Source of the DNA: Brevibacterium sp. XM4083
GTDB taxonomy: Bacteria > Actinomycetota > Actinomycetes > Actinomycetales > Brevibacteriaceae
Direction: 5' to 3'
Length of the DNA: 64,000 bases
Assembly: GCF_006489205.2 (NCBI RefSeq)
Contig: NZ_VFYR02000001.1
Coordinates: 1,086,555 to 1,150,554, forward strand
Position 1 is the stretch's first letter. Each line of letters begins with the position of its first letter. Under the pieces are notes generated by a model. That model saw only the letters and a program-made list of their open reading frames with translations, was not told where the DNA came from and did not search any database. The position numbers were made by a program, and so were the translations under genes. Positions 1-9,243 of this stretch are shown one piece after another.

Positions 1-1197
1 CTCGCCCGTCTGCCGCTGACCGCGCAGACCCCGGGTCTGCCGCAGGCCAGGCTGCTCGCCGACTACGTCATCGGACGCCGCGGCGGGGTCCTCGATGTCT
101 CCGGTCGGACGACCGACGGCACGCACGCCTCACCCGCCGATGCCCCTGCCCGGATCATCGTCGTCGACGACCCGCACGGTCTGCAGGCGCGCGTGCTCAG
201 CGAGTTCGCTCCCGTCGCGACCTTCAATGACCGTCTCGACGAAGCGGAGGCCGTGACCGCTGCGGCTCCCGGCGCCGAGGTGGTCGCTGACCTGGGACGA
301 TACGTGTCCACGCGGCTCGCCGAGGTGGAAGCCGCACACTCGTCCGAGGCCCACGAGGAGCCTGAGGTGTGGGCGGTCGTCAACGCGCCGAAAGCGACGA
401 GCGCCCTCGCCGAGGTCGTCGCCGTGCTCCAACCGCTCGTGTCGACGCTCATCGTCATCGGCCGCAGCGACGTCATGAGCCGGGCGGTGAACAAGGAGCT
501 CGCGCGCGGGTTCGGCCGGGTCGACGTCTCCCCGGGCGTCGGGAAGCACCGGCTCATCATCGGCAGCCGCCCGCTGTCGACACCGTCGCTGACGACCTTC
601 CCGCGCCGCGGCACGATCGAGGCGACCGCGACCGGCCCCCTCGAGGTCAGCGCTCACGGGGCGTGCTTCTCCGGGACGAAAGCCGACGAGGGGTCGACGC
701 TTCTGCTCACCGCCTTCGCCGAGGCGGGCGCCGCCCCGGATGCGCCGGCCGCCCTGACCCGTCCGGCCTCCGTTCTCGACCTCGGCGTCGGCAACGGGTG
801 GCTGCTCACCGCGGCACTGCGCGTGACGGGGGCGGGCACGGGAGTCGGCGTCGACATCTCCCGGGCGGCGGTCGCCTCGGCGCAGGAGACGGCGGCGGCC
901 AACGGACTCGACATCGCGACGATCCTCGCCGATGCCACCGACGCCGATGCTCTCACCGGGGAGTTCGACCTCATCCTCCTCAACCCGCCGTTCCACCACG
1001 GCACGGCCATCGAGACGGACACGGCAGGCGCGCTCATGCGCACCGCGGCCGCGCACCTGCGATCCGGCGGACGGGTGGTCACGGTCTTCAACTCTCATCT
1101 GCGCTACCGTGACCGGCTCGAGTCGCTCATCGGTCCGAGCGAGCAGCTGGCGCGCACCGCGAAGTTCACGGTCGTCAGCAGCCGGGCGGACGGCTGA
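1..1197 (+). CDS. Class I SAM-dependent methyltransferase, RsmC/RlmG-like (5' end outside window)
   Basis: The frame is open from the first base, so the gene starts upstream; 398 residues are visible. The C-terminal half holds a SAM-binding motif (DLGVGNGWL) and the catalytic NPPF motif (NPPFHHG), typical of guanine-N2 rRNA methyltransferases. The N-terminal half resembles the degenerate duplicated methyltransferase domain of RsmC/RlmG. The probable role is 16S or 23S rRNA m2G modification, but the exact site cannot be read from sequence. The gene ends 68 bases before the next start. Confidence 0.8.
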   Translation, partial: LARLPLTAQTPGLPQARLLADYVIGRRGGVLDVSGRTTDGTHASPADAPARIIVVDDPHGLQARVLSEFAPVATFNDRLDEAEAVTAAAPGAEVVADLGRYVSTRLAEVEAAHSSEAHEEPEVWAVVNAPKATSALAEVVAVLQPLVSTLIVIGRSDVMSRAVNKELARGFGRVDVSPGVGKHRLIIGSRPLSTPSLTTFPRRGTIEATATGPLEVSAHGACFSGTKADEGSTLLLTAFAEAGAAPDAPAALTRPASVLDLGVGNGWLLTAALRVTGAGTGVGVDISRAAVASAQETAAANGLDIATILADATDADALTGEFDLILLNPPFHHGTAIETDTAGALMRTAAAHLRSGGRVVTVFNSHLRYRDRLESLIGPSEQLARTAKFTVVSSRADG

Positions 1198-1265
1198 CCG
1201 GACCTCTCGAACGACATTGTGGTCCATGTCACCTGTTGTTCATGTGGCGGACCTACCGTCGGGGC

Positions 1266-1850
1266 ATGAATGACGACAGCGTGGCCTACGACCGCATCGA
1301 ATACACCGAGGTCGACGACATCCTCCAATGCACGACCGACACCTCGCACCCCGTGCTGCTGACGAAGGCGGCACTCGACGGGACACCGGCCGAGGTCGTC
1401 GACTGCAATCGCGAACTCGTCGCCCGCTCGCTCGACCGCGCGGCGACGATCGAGGATCTCTCCCGCGACTCCGTCCGCAGCAGCTACGTCGACCTCTACC
1501 AGGCCGCGGTGACCGAGCGCGGGTGGGCCTGGTACCGCGACCGCGTGCCCCGCACGGCGAGGGAGCTCGCGCTGCAGGGGCTCAAGCTCATCGGTGCCCG
1601 CGAGCACCTCGACCTCGTCGTCCGTGCGATCGAGGAGGATCTCGACGACGAGACCTTCCGCTCGGCCTTCGACACCGCCGAGGCGGCAACCGCGCTCGAA
1701 GCTGTCAACGCCGCCTTCCTCCTCGACCTGCCGACGATCAACGTGCTCAGCGAGACCGACATCGAGACCGCCCTGAGCATCGAGTTCTCCGGTGAGGGAC
1801 TGCCTGCCGACTACCCGCGCTGGCGCGGAGACCTGAGCATCTTCGGCTGA
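1266..1850 (+). CDS. Hypothetical protein
   Basis: This 194-residue acidic, mostly helical protein has no signal peptide, membrane segment or recognised motif. The ATG at 1266 was chosen because a G-rich stretch precedes it; an in-frame ATG at 1236 would add ten residues. It follows the methyltransferase gene on the same strand and converges on the permease gene. No function is proposed. Confidence 0.6.
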   Translation: MNDDSVAYDRIEYTEVDDILQCTTDTSHPVLLTKAALDGTPAEVVDCNRELVARSLDRAATIEDLSRDSVRSSYVDLYQAAVTERGWAWYRDRVPRTARELALQGLKLIGAREHLDLVVRAIEEDLDDETFRSAFDTAEAATALEAVNAAFLLDLPTINVLSETDIETALSIEFSGEGLPADYPRWRGDLSIFG

Positions 1851-1918
1851 GCGGTGGCGCAGCCGGCGCTGCGCGGACCGCGGCTCCGACGATGCCGGCT
1901 CAGCGCGCCGATGCCGGC

Positions 1919-3310
1919 CTATTCGCTGAGATCGAGTGAGGGCGTGGGCCGACGGAACCCGCGGGTGACGACGGCGAGGTAGGCGATGCCGATCGCCAGC
2001 CACGCGAGCCCGATGAGCAGGGTGCGCGGGGACAGGCTCGTCCACAGCCACACGGTGAGCCCGAAGCCGATGCCGGGCAGGACGATGAAGCTGAGGACCG
2101 CGCGGGCGCCCCGGCGCCCGCCGTCGATGAAGTAGTGCTTGATGACGGCGAGGTTGACCGCGGAGAACGCCATGAGCGCCCCGAAGCTGACCATCTCGGA
2201 GATGAACGTGAGATCGACGGCGAGGGCGAGGAGGGAGACGACCCCGACGGTGATCGTCGCCCACACCGGGGTGAGGAAGCGCTTCGACAGACGGCCGAAG
2301 AATCCCCGGGGCAGCACGCCGTCGCGGCCCATCGCGTAGAGGATCCGCGACACCGAGGCCTGGGAGGTCAGCGCCGACCCGCACGCTCCTGCGACGTAGG
2401 CGGCGGTGAAGAAGATCGTGAGGAACTGACCGCCGGCCGCGGCCATGACGTCGAGGGACCCGGATTCGGGGTCGGCGAAGGCGTTCGACGGATAGACGAG
2501 CTGCGCGATGAGCGAGAGCACGATGTAGATGAGTCCGCCGGTGACGGTGGCGATGACGATCGCGCGCGGCACCGAGGTCGTCGGGTCCTTCGCCTCCTCC
2601 GACAGGGTCGAGACCGCGTCGAAGCCGAGGAACGACAAGCAGAGGATCGCCGCCCCCGCCATCACCGCGCCGAATCCGTCGACCGAGCCGTCGCCGGTGA
2701 AGGGTGCGGCGAGGTCGACGGTGCCGGATCCGGAGAGCGTGACAGCGGAGAGGACCGCGAAGGTGACGATGAAGATGCCCTGCGCGGCGATGATGACGAT
2801 GTTCGCCCGCGCCACGGACACGATGCCGATGATGTTGAGGACGGTGACGAGGACGATCGCGGTGAGCACGAAGACCCAGGCCGGGATCATCGGCAGGGCG
2901 GCGGAGAGGTAGAGGCCGATGACGAGGTAGTTGATCATCGGGAGGAAGAGGTAGTCGAGCAGCAGTGCCCACCCGGCGGCGAACCCGACTCCGGCCCCGA
3001 ACGTCTTCTGCGTGTACGTGTACGCCGATCCCGCGAAGGGCAGCGCTGCGGACATCTTCGCGTACGAGCGGGCGGTGAAGACCATGGCGACGAGCGTGAT
3101 GACATAGGCGAGCGGAACGCGGCCGCCGGTGATCTCGGTGACGATGCCGTACGTGGTGAACACGGTGAGCGGCACCATGTAGACGAGGCCGAAGAAGACG
3201 AGCGAGGGCACGCCGAGGGCGCGACGCAGGTGACCTGTGGATGCCGAGGTCGCGTCCGCTGACAGTGCGGGGGTCGGCTGTGACTGAGGGTCTGGGTGGT
3301 GGGACATCAT
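1919..3310 (-). CDS. APC-superfamily amino acid permease
   Basis: The product is about 463 residues with roughly 12 hydrophobic segments and a hydrophilic N-terminus, as in APC amino acid/amine transporters. The first helix has the family pattern (GLVYMVPLTVF), and a conserved glycine-rich stretch with FLGFD follows further in. The start is an ATGATG pair at 3310/3307 behind AAAGGA; spacing favours the second. The gene lies 46 bases downstream of an amidohydrolase on the same strand, suggesting uptake of a nitrogenous substrate or export of its product. The substrate cannot be assigned. Confidence 0.85.
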   Translation of the reverse strand: MMSHHPDPQSQPTPALSADATSASTGHLRRALGVPSLVFFGLVYMVPLTVFTTYGIVTEITGGRVPLAYVITLVAMVFTARSYAKMSAALPFAGSAYTYTQKTFGAGVGFAAGWALLLDYLFLPMINYLVIGLYLSAALPMIPAWVFVLTAIVLVTVLNIIGIVSVARANIVIIAAQGIFIVTFAVLSAVTLSGSGTVDLAAPFTGDGSVDGFGAVMAGAAILCLSFLGFDAVSTLSEEAKDPTTSVPRAIVIATVTGGLIYIVLSLIAQLVYPSNAFADPESGSLDVMAAAGGQFLTIFFTAAYVAGACGSALTSQASVSRILYAMGRDGVLPRGFFGRLSKRFLTPVWATITVGVVSLLALAVDLTFISEMVSFGALMAFSAVNLAVIKHYFIDGGRRGARAVLSFIVLPGIGFGLTVWLWTSLSPRTLLIGLAWLAIGIAYLAVVTRGFRRPTPSLDLSE

Positions 3311-3356
3311 CGTCCTTTGCGTGATCGATTCCGTGTTATCGGGCCCGTGCCGGGGC

Positions 3357-5033
3357 TTATCGGGCCTGTGCCGGGTCGGCGTCGGAGGAGTGGAGGAGGG
3401 TCCCGCGCAGGTACGTGGCGCGCACGGGCAGGGCCGCGAGTTCCGCCGGGCCGAGGGTGCGCGGGTCGGTGCCGAGAATGACGAGGTCAGCGCTCGCCCC
3501 GGGACGGATCTCACCCCAGGGCGCCGGTGCGGCGTCGGCGAAGGCCTGGTGGGCCACGCTCGCCGAGTACGCGTCGAGGGCACGGGCGGGATCGACGATC
3601 TCATCGGGAGTCCACCCGCCCACCGGTCGGCCCTCGCTCGTCTGCCGACTCGTCGCGATCGCGAGGCCTTCGAGCGGGGCACCGGAGGACACCGGCCAAT
3701 CGGATCCGAAGGCGAGGGTCGCCCCCGTCTCGAGGATCGTGCGCATCCGATACTGCTCCTCGGACCTCTCCTCGCCGAGGCGGGGCACCGTGAGCACGGT
3801 CATGAGCGCATCGAGCTGCGCCCAGAGCGGCTGCATGGTGGCGATGATCCCGAGTTCGGCGAAGCGATCGAGATCGGCGGCGGCGACGAGCTGGGCGTGG
3901 GCGATGACGGGGCGCCGGTCGCGCGGACCGTTGGCGGTGATCGCGGACTCGATCGCATCGAGGGCCTGGCGGACGGCGGCATCGCCGATCGCGTGGATGT
4001 GGATCTGGAAGCCGGCCGCGTCGACGGCGGTGACCGCCTCGGCCAGTGTGTCTCCCTCCCACACCCGCATCCCATGGTTGTGCAGGGACGAGCAGTACGG
4101 TTCGAGGAGCGCTCCGGTCTCGTTCTCGACGACGCCGTCGGCGAAGAACTTCACGGTCTCGGCGGTGAGCAGGGGTGAGGCGGCGTCCCGGACGCGCTTC
4201 CGCGATGCGATCATCACTGGCAGCTGGGTGCTGAAACGGCGCGGATCGGCGTAGAGCGCGAGATTGAAGCGGATCCCGAGGCGGTCCTGGCGTGCCGCGG
4301 TGAGGTAGGTGTCGACGTCGGCGGGTTCGACCCAGGCGTCCTGGACCCACGTGACTCCGCGTTCGAGATAGTAGGCGGCGGTGCGCTCGAGGGCACGGAG
4401 GCGTTCGTCGTCGGACTGGGGTGGTTGGACGGCGGCGATGAGGTCGACGGCACCCCATTCGCGCAGAGTGCCCAGCGGCGTCCCGTCGGACCGGCGGGGG
4501 ATCTCCCCGAGCACCGGATCCGGGGTCTCGGCGGTGATGCCGGCGAGCTCGAGGGCACGGGAGTTCACCCACACCGTGTGATAGTCCCAGGCGCGGAGGA
4601 CGACGGGACGGTCGCTGACGGCGGCATCGAGCCAGCGGGCATCGAAGAGCCCGCCCTCGACGAGGCTGCCGTCATAGGATGCGCCGATGATCCATTCCGC
4701 CTCGGGGTGGGCGGTGGCGAAGCGGGCCACCTCGGCGACGATCTCCTCAACGCTCTCACACCCTCTCACCTGGGGGCCGGCGGCTTCGAGGCCGCCGAAC
4801 AGGGGGTGGGCGTGGCCGTCGCCGAAGGCGGGCATGAGGAATCCGCCGGCGAGGTCGACGTGCCGGGCACCCTCCGGTGCCGCGAGGTCGGCCCCGGTGC
4901 CGAGGCCGAGTTCGTCCGCGCAGGCGCTCGCGCCGACGGCGGCGATGATGCCGTCCTCAACGAGGAGGGCGTCGCTGGGTTCGCGGTCTGCCCCGCACCA
5001 GATCGTGCCGCCGGAGAAGAGCGTGGTCGCCAC
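3357..5033 (-). CDS. Amidohydrolase family 3 (YtcJ-like)
   Basis: The 558-residue metal-dependent hydrolase has the N-terminal HxH metal motif (GDGHAHPLFG), a later HIHAIGD segment and a C-terminal FGSDWPV motif. These mark the YtcJ-like amidohydrolases that cleave amide or N-formyl bonds. The GTG at 5033 was chosen because AAAGGA lies 8 bases upstream. Longer starts would run into the 5059-5077 palindrome. It probably forms a two-gene operon with the downstream permease and is divergent from a TetR gene. The substrate is unknown. Confidence 0.82.
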   Translation of the reverse strand: MATTLFSGGTIWCGADREPSDALLVEDGIIAAVGASACADELGLGTGADLAAPEGARHVDLAGGFLMPAFGDGHAHPLFGGLEAAGPQVRGCESVEEIVAEVARFATAHPEAEWIIGASYDGSLVEGGLFDARWLDAAVSDRPVVLRAWDYHTVWVNSRALELAGITAETPDPVLGEIPRRSDGTPLGTLREWGAVDLIAAVQPPQSDDERLRALERTAAYYLERGVTWVQDAWVEPADVDTYLTAARQDRLGIRFNLALYADPRRFSTQLPVMIASRKRVRDAASPLLTAETVKFFADGVVENETGALLEPYCSSLHNHGMRVWEGDTLAEAVTAVDAAGFQIHIHAIGDAAVRQALDAIESAITANGPRDRRPVIAHAQLVAAADLDRFAELGIIATMQPLWAQLDALMTVLTVPRLGEERSEEQYRMRTILETGATLAFGSDWPVSSGAPLEGLAIATSRQTSEGRPVGGWTPDEIVDPARALDAYSASVAHQAFADAAPAPWGEIRPGASADLVILGTDPRTLGPAELAALPVRATYLRGTLLHSSDADPAQAR

Positions 5034-5058
5034 CGTGGGAATCCTTTCGCTGCCGTGC

Positions 5059-5077
5059 ATACGAACACTGTTCGTAT
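5059..5077. promoter_or_regulatory. Palindromic TetR-type operator
   Basis: A perfect inverted repeat has arms ATACGAACA and TGTTCGTAT around one central C. It lies 26 bases upstream of the amidohydrolase GTG and 64 bases upstream of the divergent tetR ATG. This is where a TetR dimer would block the amidohydrolase promoter and possibly its own. Confidence 0.75.
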
Positions 5078-5140
5078 CTGTGACCTTCAGCACGATACAC
5101 TCGTCACGGACATGAGGGAAGTGCGAATCAGGATGTGATC

Positions 5141-5797
5141 ATGCGGCTCAATCGGGACAGGCTCGTCGCCGCCGCCCTCGACCTCGTCGACTCCGACGGT
5201 GCCGAGGCGCTGTCGATGCGGGTGCTCGCCGACCGCGTCGACCGGCAGGTCTCCTCGCTCTACAACCACATCAGCGGACGCGACGACCTCATCGAGGCGA
5301 TGCGGGCGCAGATCGTCGCCGGCATCGACGTCAGCGCATTCCGCTCCGTCGACAGTCAGGGCACGTCCGCCTCGGCGAAGAGCTCGGACGGCGTTGTCAC
5401 CTGGGACGTCGCTCTCGAACTCTGGGCGCGCTCGTATCTGCGGGCCTTCGCCGCGCACCCGAACCTCATCCGCCTGCTGGCGACGACGTCGATCCGGGAT
5501 CGGTCGACGTATGCGATGTACGACGTCGTCGTCGCCGGGCTGCGCCGCGGCGGCTGGCCGGAATCTGAGGTCATCGCCGTCGTGCGCACCGTCGAGGCGC
5601 ATGTGCTCGGATCGGCCCTCGACATCGTCGCACCGGGAGATCTGCTGGTACAGGGTGCCGCGGGGGAGGAGTTCCCGGCGGTCCACGCCGCGCTCGCCAC
5701 CCACAATGCCGACTCCTATGGGGCGGCGCCCTCGTTCGACCTCGGGTTGGCCGCTCTCATCGACGGGCTGCGTTCGCGGTTGGCGGCAGCGGCCTGA
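5141..5797 (+). CDS. TetR/AcrR-family transcriptional regulator
   Basis: The 218-residue protein has an N-terminal TetR helix-turn-helix (residues about 5-50; SMRVLADRVDRQVSSLYNHI) and a helical ligand-binding domain. The ATG at 5141 has AGGA 7 bases upstream; an in-frame GTG at 5135 is less well placed. It is divergent from the amidohydrolase-permease pair, with one palindrome between them, so it is the probable local repressor. The ligand is likely the amidohydrolase substrate or product (inference). Confidence 0.88.
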   Translation: MRLNRDRLVAAALDLVDSDGAEALSMRVLADRVDRQVSSLYNHISGRDDLIEAMRAQIVAGIDVSAFRSVDSQGTSASAKSSDGVVTWDVALELWARSYLRAFAAHPNLIRLLATTSIRDRSTYAMYDVVVAGLRRGGWPESEVIAVVRTVEAHVLGSALDIVAPGDLLVQGAAGEEFPAVHAALATHNADSYGAAPSFDLGLAALIDGLRSRLAAAA

Positions 5798-5882
5798 GCA
5801 GACGCCGTCGGGTGAACCGTTCGTGGTCGCGAACCGGCCGAAACGGTGAGGTGGGCTCGGTTCTGTGACCGCAGACGGCCGC

Positions 5883-6587
5883 TCAGAGCTTCGGCTCGCC
5901 CCAGATGCCCATGGCGAGGAAGACGAGGCCGGCCAGCAGCGTGAAGCCGGTGGCCCACGGTCGCAGGTCCGCCTCGGCGAGGCGGGCGAAGAACCCGGAG
6001 ATGCGGTCGGAGATCCGGGGGAAGCGGTTCCACGCCCAGGTGAGGAGCACGTACGGTGCGATCATCGCGGCGATGAAGACTGTGAAGGTGGCGCCGCGGA
6101 CGGCGATGTCCTCGCTGACGGCGCGGACGATGCGGGCGACGATGTACATCGTCGCGAAGTCGCTGAAGCTGATGACGGTGTTCGAGACGCCGATGACGAT
6201 CATCGCCCACGGTTTGCCGGTCGGCTTCTTGTGCGGCTTCTTCGGCTTCGGCGGACGGCGCAGCTGGAGGGCCATGATGATGCCGGCGATGAGGAAGAGG
6301 ACGCCTGCGGCGAGGTCGACGCCGCGGCGCACGAGGACCTTCTCGACGTCGCGGCTGACGAGGGTCTCGAGCGTGTGCGGGTCGATGACCTGGAGGGCGA
6401 GGAGGATGACGGTGGCGCCGATGACGAGACCGAGGAGCATGAAGCCCATCGCACGCTTGGCCCGCGGGACGTCGGTGAGGACGCGCAGGGACTCGGCGAT
6501 CGTCGTCGGACTGATGCCCATGACGAGGCCGAGCCCGATGAGGCTGACGGCGGCGCCGACGAATCGCAGGAGGTCTGTCTCAAGCAT
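5883..6587 (-). CDS. GAP/Sap-like (LysE-superfamily) membrane protein
   Basis: The 234-residue protein has about six membrane helices split by a charged Pro/Lys loop (RRPPKPKKPHKKP). That layout is typical of actinobacterial GAP-family proteins, relatives of the mycobacterial Sap sulfolipid-addressing protein. The role is probably export of a small molecule or lipid precursor, and the substrate is unknown. It is divergent from the ASCH gene with only 31 bases between the starts, so their promoters must overlap. Confidence 0.75.
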   Translation of the reverse strand: MLETDLLRFVGAAVSLIGLGLVMGISPTTIAESLRVLTDVPRAKRAMGFMLLGLVIGATVILLALQVIDPHTLETLVSRDVEKVLVRRGVDLAAGVLFLIAGIIMALQLRRPPKPKKPHKKPTGKPWAMIVIGVSNTVISFSDFATMYIVARIVRAVSEDIAVRGATFTVFIAAMIAPYVLLTWAWNRFPRISDRISGFFARLAEADLRPWATGFTLLAGLVFLAMGIWGEPKL

Positions 6588-6618
6588 GGGAGCAACACTA
6601 CCGGGGTAGGGTCACTCC

Positions 6619-7068
6619 ATGGATGACACGAGGCTTGCCGATTTCTGGGCCGCGGCGCGGGCGGCCGAGCCGACTCTGCCTCCGGCCGTTCCTGCGGCGT
6701 GGGCCTTCGGTGCGACTCCTGCGCAGGCCGATGACCTCCTCGCGCTCGTCCTCGCCGGCGTCAAGACGGCGACCGCCTCGGCGCTCGACGACTACGACGT
6801 CGACGGAGATCCCCTGCCCCGAGCTGGAGATGCGAACATCGTCCTCGACGGCCGGGACCGACCGCGGGCAGTCATCGTCACCTCGGCGGTGGAGATCCTT
6901 CCCTTCGCCGAGGTGACCGCGGAGCATGCGTGGGCCGAAGGCGAGGGCGATCGATCACTGGCCCACTGGAGAGCCGAGCACGAGGAGTTCTGGCGCGCTG
7001 TCCATCCGTCCGGGTTTCGGCCTGACATGCCGGTCGTGTGCGAACGGTTCCGGCTCGTCTATCGCTGA
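6619..7068 (+). CDS. ASCH-domain protein
   Basis: The 149-residue protein has the ASCH layout: a VKTATAS segment near residue 50, a ligand-facing beta strand (RAVIVTSAVEI), and the ending HEEFW...FRLVYR. ASCH is a PUA-like fold that binds RNA or modified nucleosides, and some members hydrolyse N4-acetylcytidine. A GGGTAGGGT box precedes the ATG. Its last 10 bases overlap the convergent GNAT gene. Confidence 0.82.
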   Translation: MDDTRLADFWAAARAAEPTLPPAVPAAWAFGATPAQADDLLALVLAGVKTATASALDDYDVDGDPLPRAGDANIVLDGRDRPRAVIVTSAVEILPFAEVTAEHAWAEGEGDRSLAHWRAEHEEFWRAVHPSGFRPDMPVVCERFRLVYR

Positions 7069-7523
7069 GACGGAGCTGCGTCGTAGGTGAGCCAGTGCGT
7101 TTTCGTTGCGACCTTGTCGTAGAGGGCCTGGGCCTGCGTGTTGTCATCGGCGGTGATCCAGCGGACGACGGACCGTCCTTCGGCAGCGGCGAGGTCCTGG
7201 AGCCGGGCGATGAGAGCGCGCCCGGCCCCCGTGCCGCGGGCCTCGGGTGCAGTGAAGAGATCGTCGAGCCAGATCCCGGTCGTGCCGGTCGACGGCCGGG
7301 CGAAGCGACGGTAGTCGGCGATTGCGACGATCTGACCATCCGCCTCGGCGACAAGACTCTCGCTCTCATGGGACGGATCGCTCACCCAGCCCCAGACCCG
7401 AGCGACGACGTCCTCGGATTCGGGCAGGTGGTAGAACTCGCGGTAGGCGCGGAAGAGCTCGCGCCAGCGGGTCTCATCGGCTGATTCGACCGGGCGGACG
7501 GTCACCTCTGCATTCGCACTCAT
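7059..7523 (-). CDS. GNAT-family N-acetyltransferase
   Basis: The 154-residue single-domain acetyltransferase shows the acetyl-CoA loop as RGTGAGRAL near residue 95, preceded by the beta4 strand WLDDLF and followed by the substrate-side TADDNTQAQALYDKV helix. The ATG at 7523 was chosen because the homologous region begins there; longer in-frame extensions have no family similarity. The substrate is unknown. Confidence 0.85.
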   Translation of the reverse strand: MSANAEVTVRPVESADETRWRELFRAYREFYHLPESEDVVARVWGWVSDPSHESESLVAEADGQIVAIADYRRFARPSTGTTGIWLDDLFTAPEARGTGAGRALIARLQDLAAAEGRSVVRWITADDNTQAQALYDKVATKTHWLTYDAAPSQR

Positions 7524-7584
7524 GTGGCCACTGTAGGACCGAACTCGCCCGATGAGGAAGAGTCGGCGCAGCTCCGCGCCGGGA

Positions 7585-7974
7585 TCAGCCGCGTGTTCCG
7601 CTGACCGCCCGATTGTGCTCGAGCGCGAGGCCGACCCACCGGGTGAGATCGGCCTCGCGCTCGAGTGCCGTTGCAGCGACTTCGATCCAGCCCGGCCCCA
7701 TCGTTCGCCCGGCACCCATCTCGGCCTGCGCGGCGCCGGGGCGGTCAAGCAGCTCGGCGTGCCGATCGGCATCGACGCGGGCGAGCAGGGCACCGGTCTT
7801 CAGCGCACACACGGCGAGCTTCTCGTAGACCATGAACGAACGTCCGCCGAACATCGAGACCTCGCGCACGACGGCTTCTCCCGCGAGCGCGGTGCGCACA
7901 CGGTCGACGAGGCGCGTCTGCTCCGGGGTCATCATCGGCTCACGCCCGGCGATGACGGCAGCGATGCTCGGCAC
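7585..7974 (-). CDS. TfoX N-terminal domain protein
   Basis: The protein of up to 129 residues contains the TfoX N-domain signature: a VSMFGGRSFM strand-turn, then a helical C-terminal part. In actinobacteria these are small stand-alone proteins, not competence regulators. The GTG at 7974 lies 5 bases past the stop of the upstream gene and would be translationally coupled. An ATG at 7935 (MMTPEQ) is the alternative start. It is the last gene of the ArsR-led operon. Confidence 0.75.
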   Translation of the reverse strand: MPSIAAVIAGREPMMTPEQTRLVDRVRTALAGEAVVREVSMFGGRSFMVYEKLAVCALKTGALLARVDADRHAELLDRPGAAQAEMGAGRTMGPGWIEVAATALEREADLTRWVGLALEHNRAVSGTRG

Positions 7975-7978
7975 AGCA

Positions 7979-8335
7979 TCACTGCGGGGGAGGGCCGTAG
8001 GAGAGGCGGTCGAACATGAGCACGGTCTCCGTGATCTTGCCGTCGCGCACGGTGAAGAGCTCGGCCGCCGGAGTCGTTCCGGTCTCAGCGGTCTGCGGAT
8101 AGTAGAGACGGACGATGCGGTCCCCGTCGGAGAATTCGCCGATCTCCTCGATGCCGGTGAGCATCGGAGCGAAACCGCCGATGAACTCGGTGTAGGCCTC
8201 GATGCCGGTGATGTCCTGGCCGGGTGCCCGACAGACGATGTCGTCGGCGACGAGGGCCATCGCCTCGTCGATCCGGTTGTTCGTCCACGCGTCGTGGTAT
8301 CGCTGCACGACGTCCGCTGCGGTGTTCTCTGCCAT
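7979..8335 (-). CDS. SnoaL/NTF2-like domain protein
   Basis: The 118-residue protein is a single NTF2-like cone: an N-terminal helix (VVQRYHDAWTNNRIDEAM), an APGQDITG strand and the C-terminal ELFTVRDGKI strand. The fold serves polyketide cyclases and small isomerases, but the pocket here does not identify a reaction. GAGGAGAG lies ahead of the ATG at 8335. It sits between the SRPBCC and TfoX genes in one operon. Confidence 0.8.
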   Translation of the reverse strand: MAENTAADVVQRYHDAWTNNRIDEAMALVADDIVCRAPGQDITGIEAYTEFIGGFAPMLTGIEEIGEFSDGDRIVRLYYPQTAETGTTPAAELFTVRDGKITETVLMFDRLSYGPPPQ

Positions 8336-8421
8336 TGTTCTCTCCTCTTCGAGTGATGGAACCTGAGTGGTGGATCCTGTGCGGTGGAGCGTCAGTGGTG
8401 CGGCGGCGAACCGTGCGATCA

Positions 8422-8856
8422 TCAGCCCGGCAGGGGCCGCCAATCGTCGGGGTCGTTGACGGCACCGGCGCCGGCGACGACGAGCCGCGGCAGGAAGTGC
8501 GCCCAGCCGTGGGCGTGGCCGGGCACCTCGGCGTCAGGCAGGTCCGAATGGATGAGATCAACGCGGGTGCCCGAGTCGGTTGCCGTGAGTCGGAACTCGA
8601 CGGTCGAGGCACCGACCGGCAGATCCGCACTTCCGGGGAAGCCCCAGGAGACGACGACACGGTGGGGCGGGTCGATGTCGATGAACTCGCCGCGGACCGG
8701 ATGGCCGGCGATGTCGACAGCGAACCGACCGCCTCGGCGAGGATCGAGGTCGGCGAACTCGCCCATCCACGCCGTCATGCCCTCGTTCGTCGTCAGATAG
8801 GAGAACACCGTCTCCGGCGCGGCGGCGATGTCGACAGAGTCCGTGAACTCAGCCAT
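8422..8856 (-). CDS. SRPBCC/AHSA1-family protein
   Basis: The 144-residue START-like protein shows the AHSA1 pattern (AAPETVFSYLT near the N-terminus, WMGEFADLDPR..GG, and a VVSWGFPG strand). Such proteins bind hydrophobic ligands or assist folding. Pairing with an ArsR regulator is a recurrent actinobacterial arrangement. The start overlaps the arsR stop by 8 bases, so the two are co-translated. Confidence 0.85.
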   Translation of the reverse strand: MAEFTDSVDIAAAPETVFSYLTTNEGMTAWMGEFADLDPRRGGRFAVDIAGHPVRGEFIDIDPPHRVVVSWGFPGSADLPVGASTVEFRLTATDSGTRVDLIHSDLPDAEVPGHAHGWAHFLPRLVVAGAGAVNDPDDWRPLPG

Positions 8857-9184
8857 TGCCGCTCCTCTCCTGACTCTCGACAGCGGCCTTGAGGGCGGCG
8901 AGCTTCGTCGGCCAGAAATCGTCGAGGTACGACCGCACCGCGGCCAGTCCGTCGGTGTCGACGGCGTAGAGGTGGCGCGTGCCCTCCCGGGTGCCGGTGG
9001 TCAGGCCCGCCTTCGCCAGTACGCCGAGGTGGTGCGACGTCGTCTGCTGGGAGAGTCCGACCTCCTCGGCGATCGTTCCCACTGGTTTCGGTGCCGAGCG
9101 GACCGCGCGCAGGATCGCCCGGCGGTTCCCGTCGGCGAGCGCACGCAGCGCCCGGTCGAGCTCTGGTTCGGGTACTGCGCTCAT
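8849..9184 (-). CDS. ArsR-family winged-helix regulator
   Basis: The 111-residue protein is an ArsR winged helix: ALADGNRRAIL leads, then the recognition helix VGLSQQTTSHHLGVL, then the wing (TGTREGTRHLYAV). It has no CxC metal-sensing motif in alpha-3, so it is probably not a metal sensor. It begins a four-gene operon and has a short inverted repeat 44 bases upstream, suggesting autoregulation. Confidence 0.88.
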   Translation of the reverse strand: MSAVPEPELDRALRALADGNRRAILRAVRSAPKPVGTIAEEVGLSQQTTSHHLGVLAKAGLTTGTREGTRHLYAVDTDGLAAVRSYLDDFWPTKLAALKAAVESQERSGNG

Positions 9185-9227
9185 CGTGGTCCTCGGTGCT
9201 CGGATGCGCTGGCACCCTCACCATAAC

Positions 9228-9243
9228 ACAAATATTCATTTGT
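9228..9243. promoter_or_regulatory. ArsR-type operator
   Basis: The inverted repeat ACAAAT-attc-ATTTGT lies in an AT-rich island upstream of the arsR start. It is the only AT-rich palindrome nearby and fits autorepression of the operon. Confidence 0.6.
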
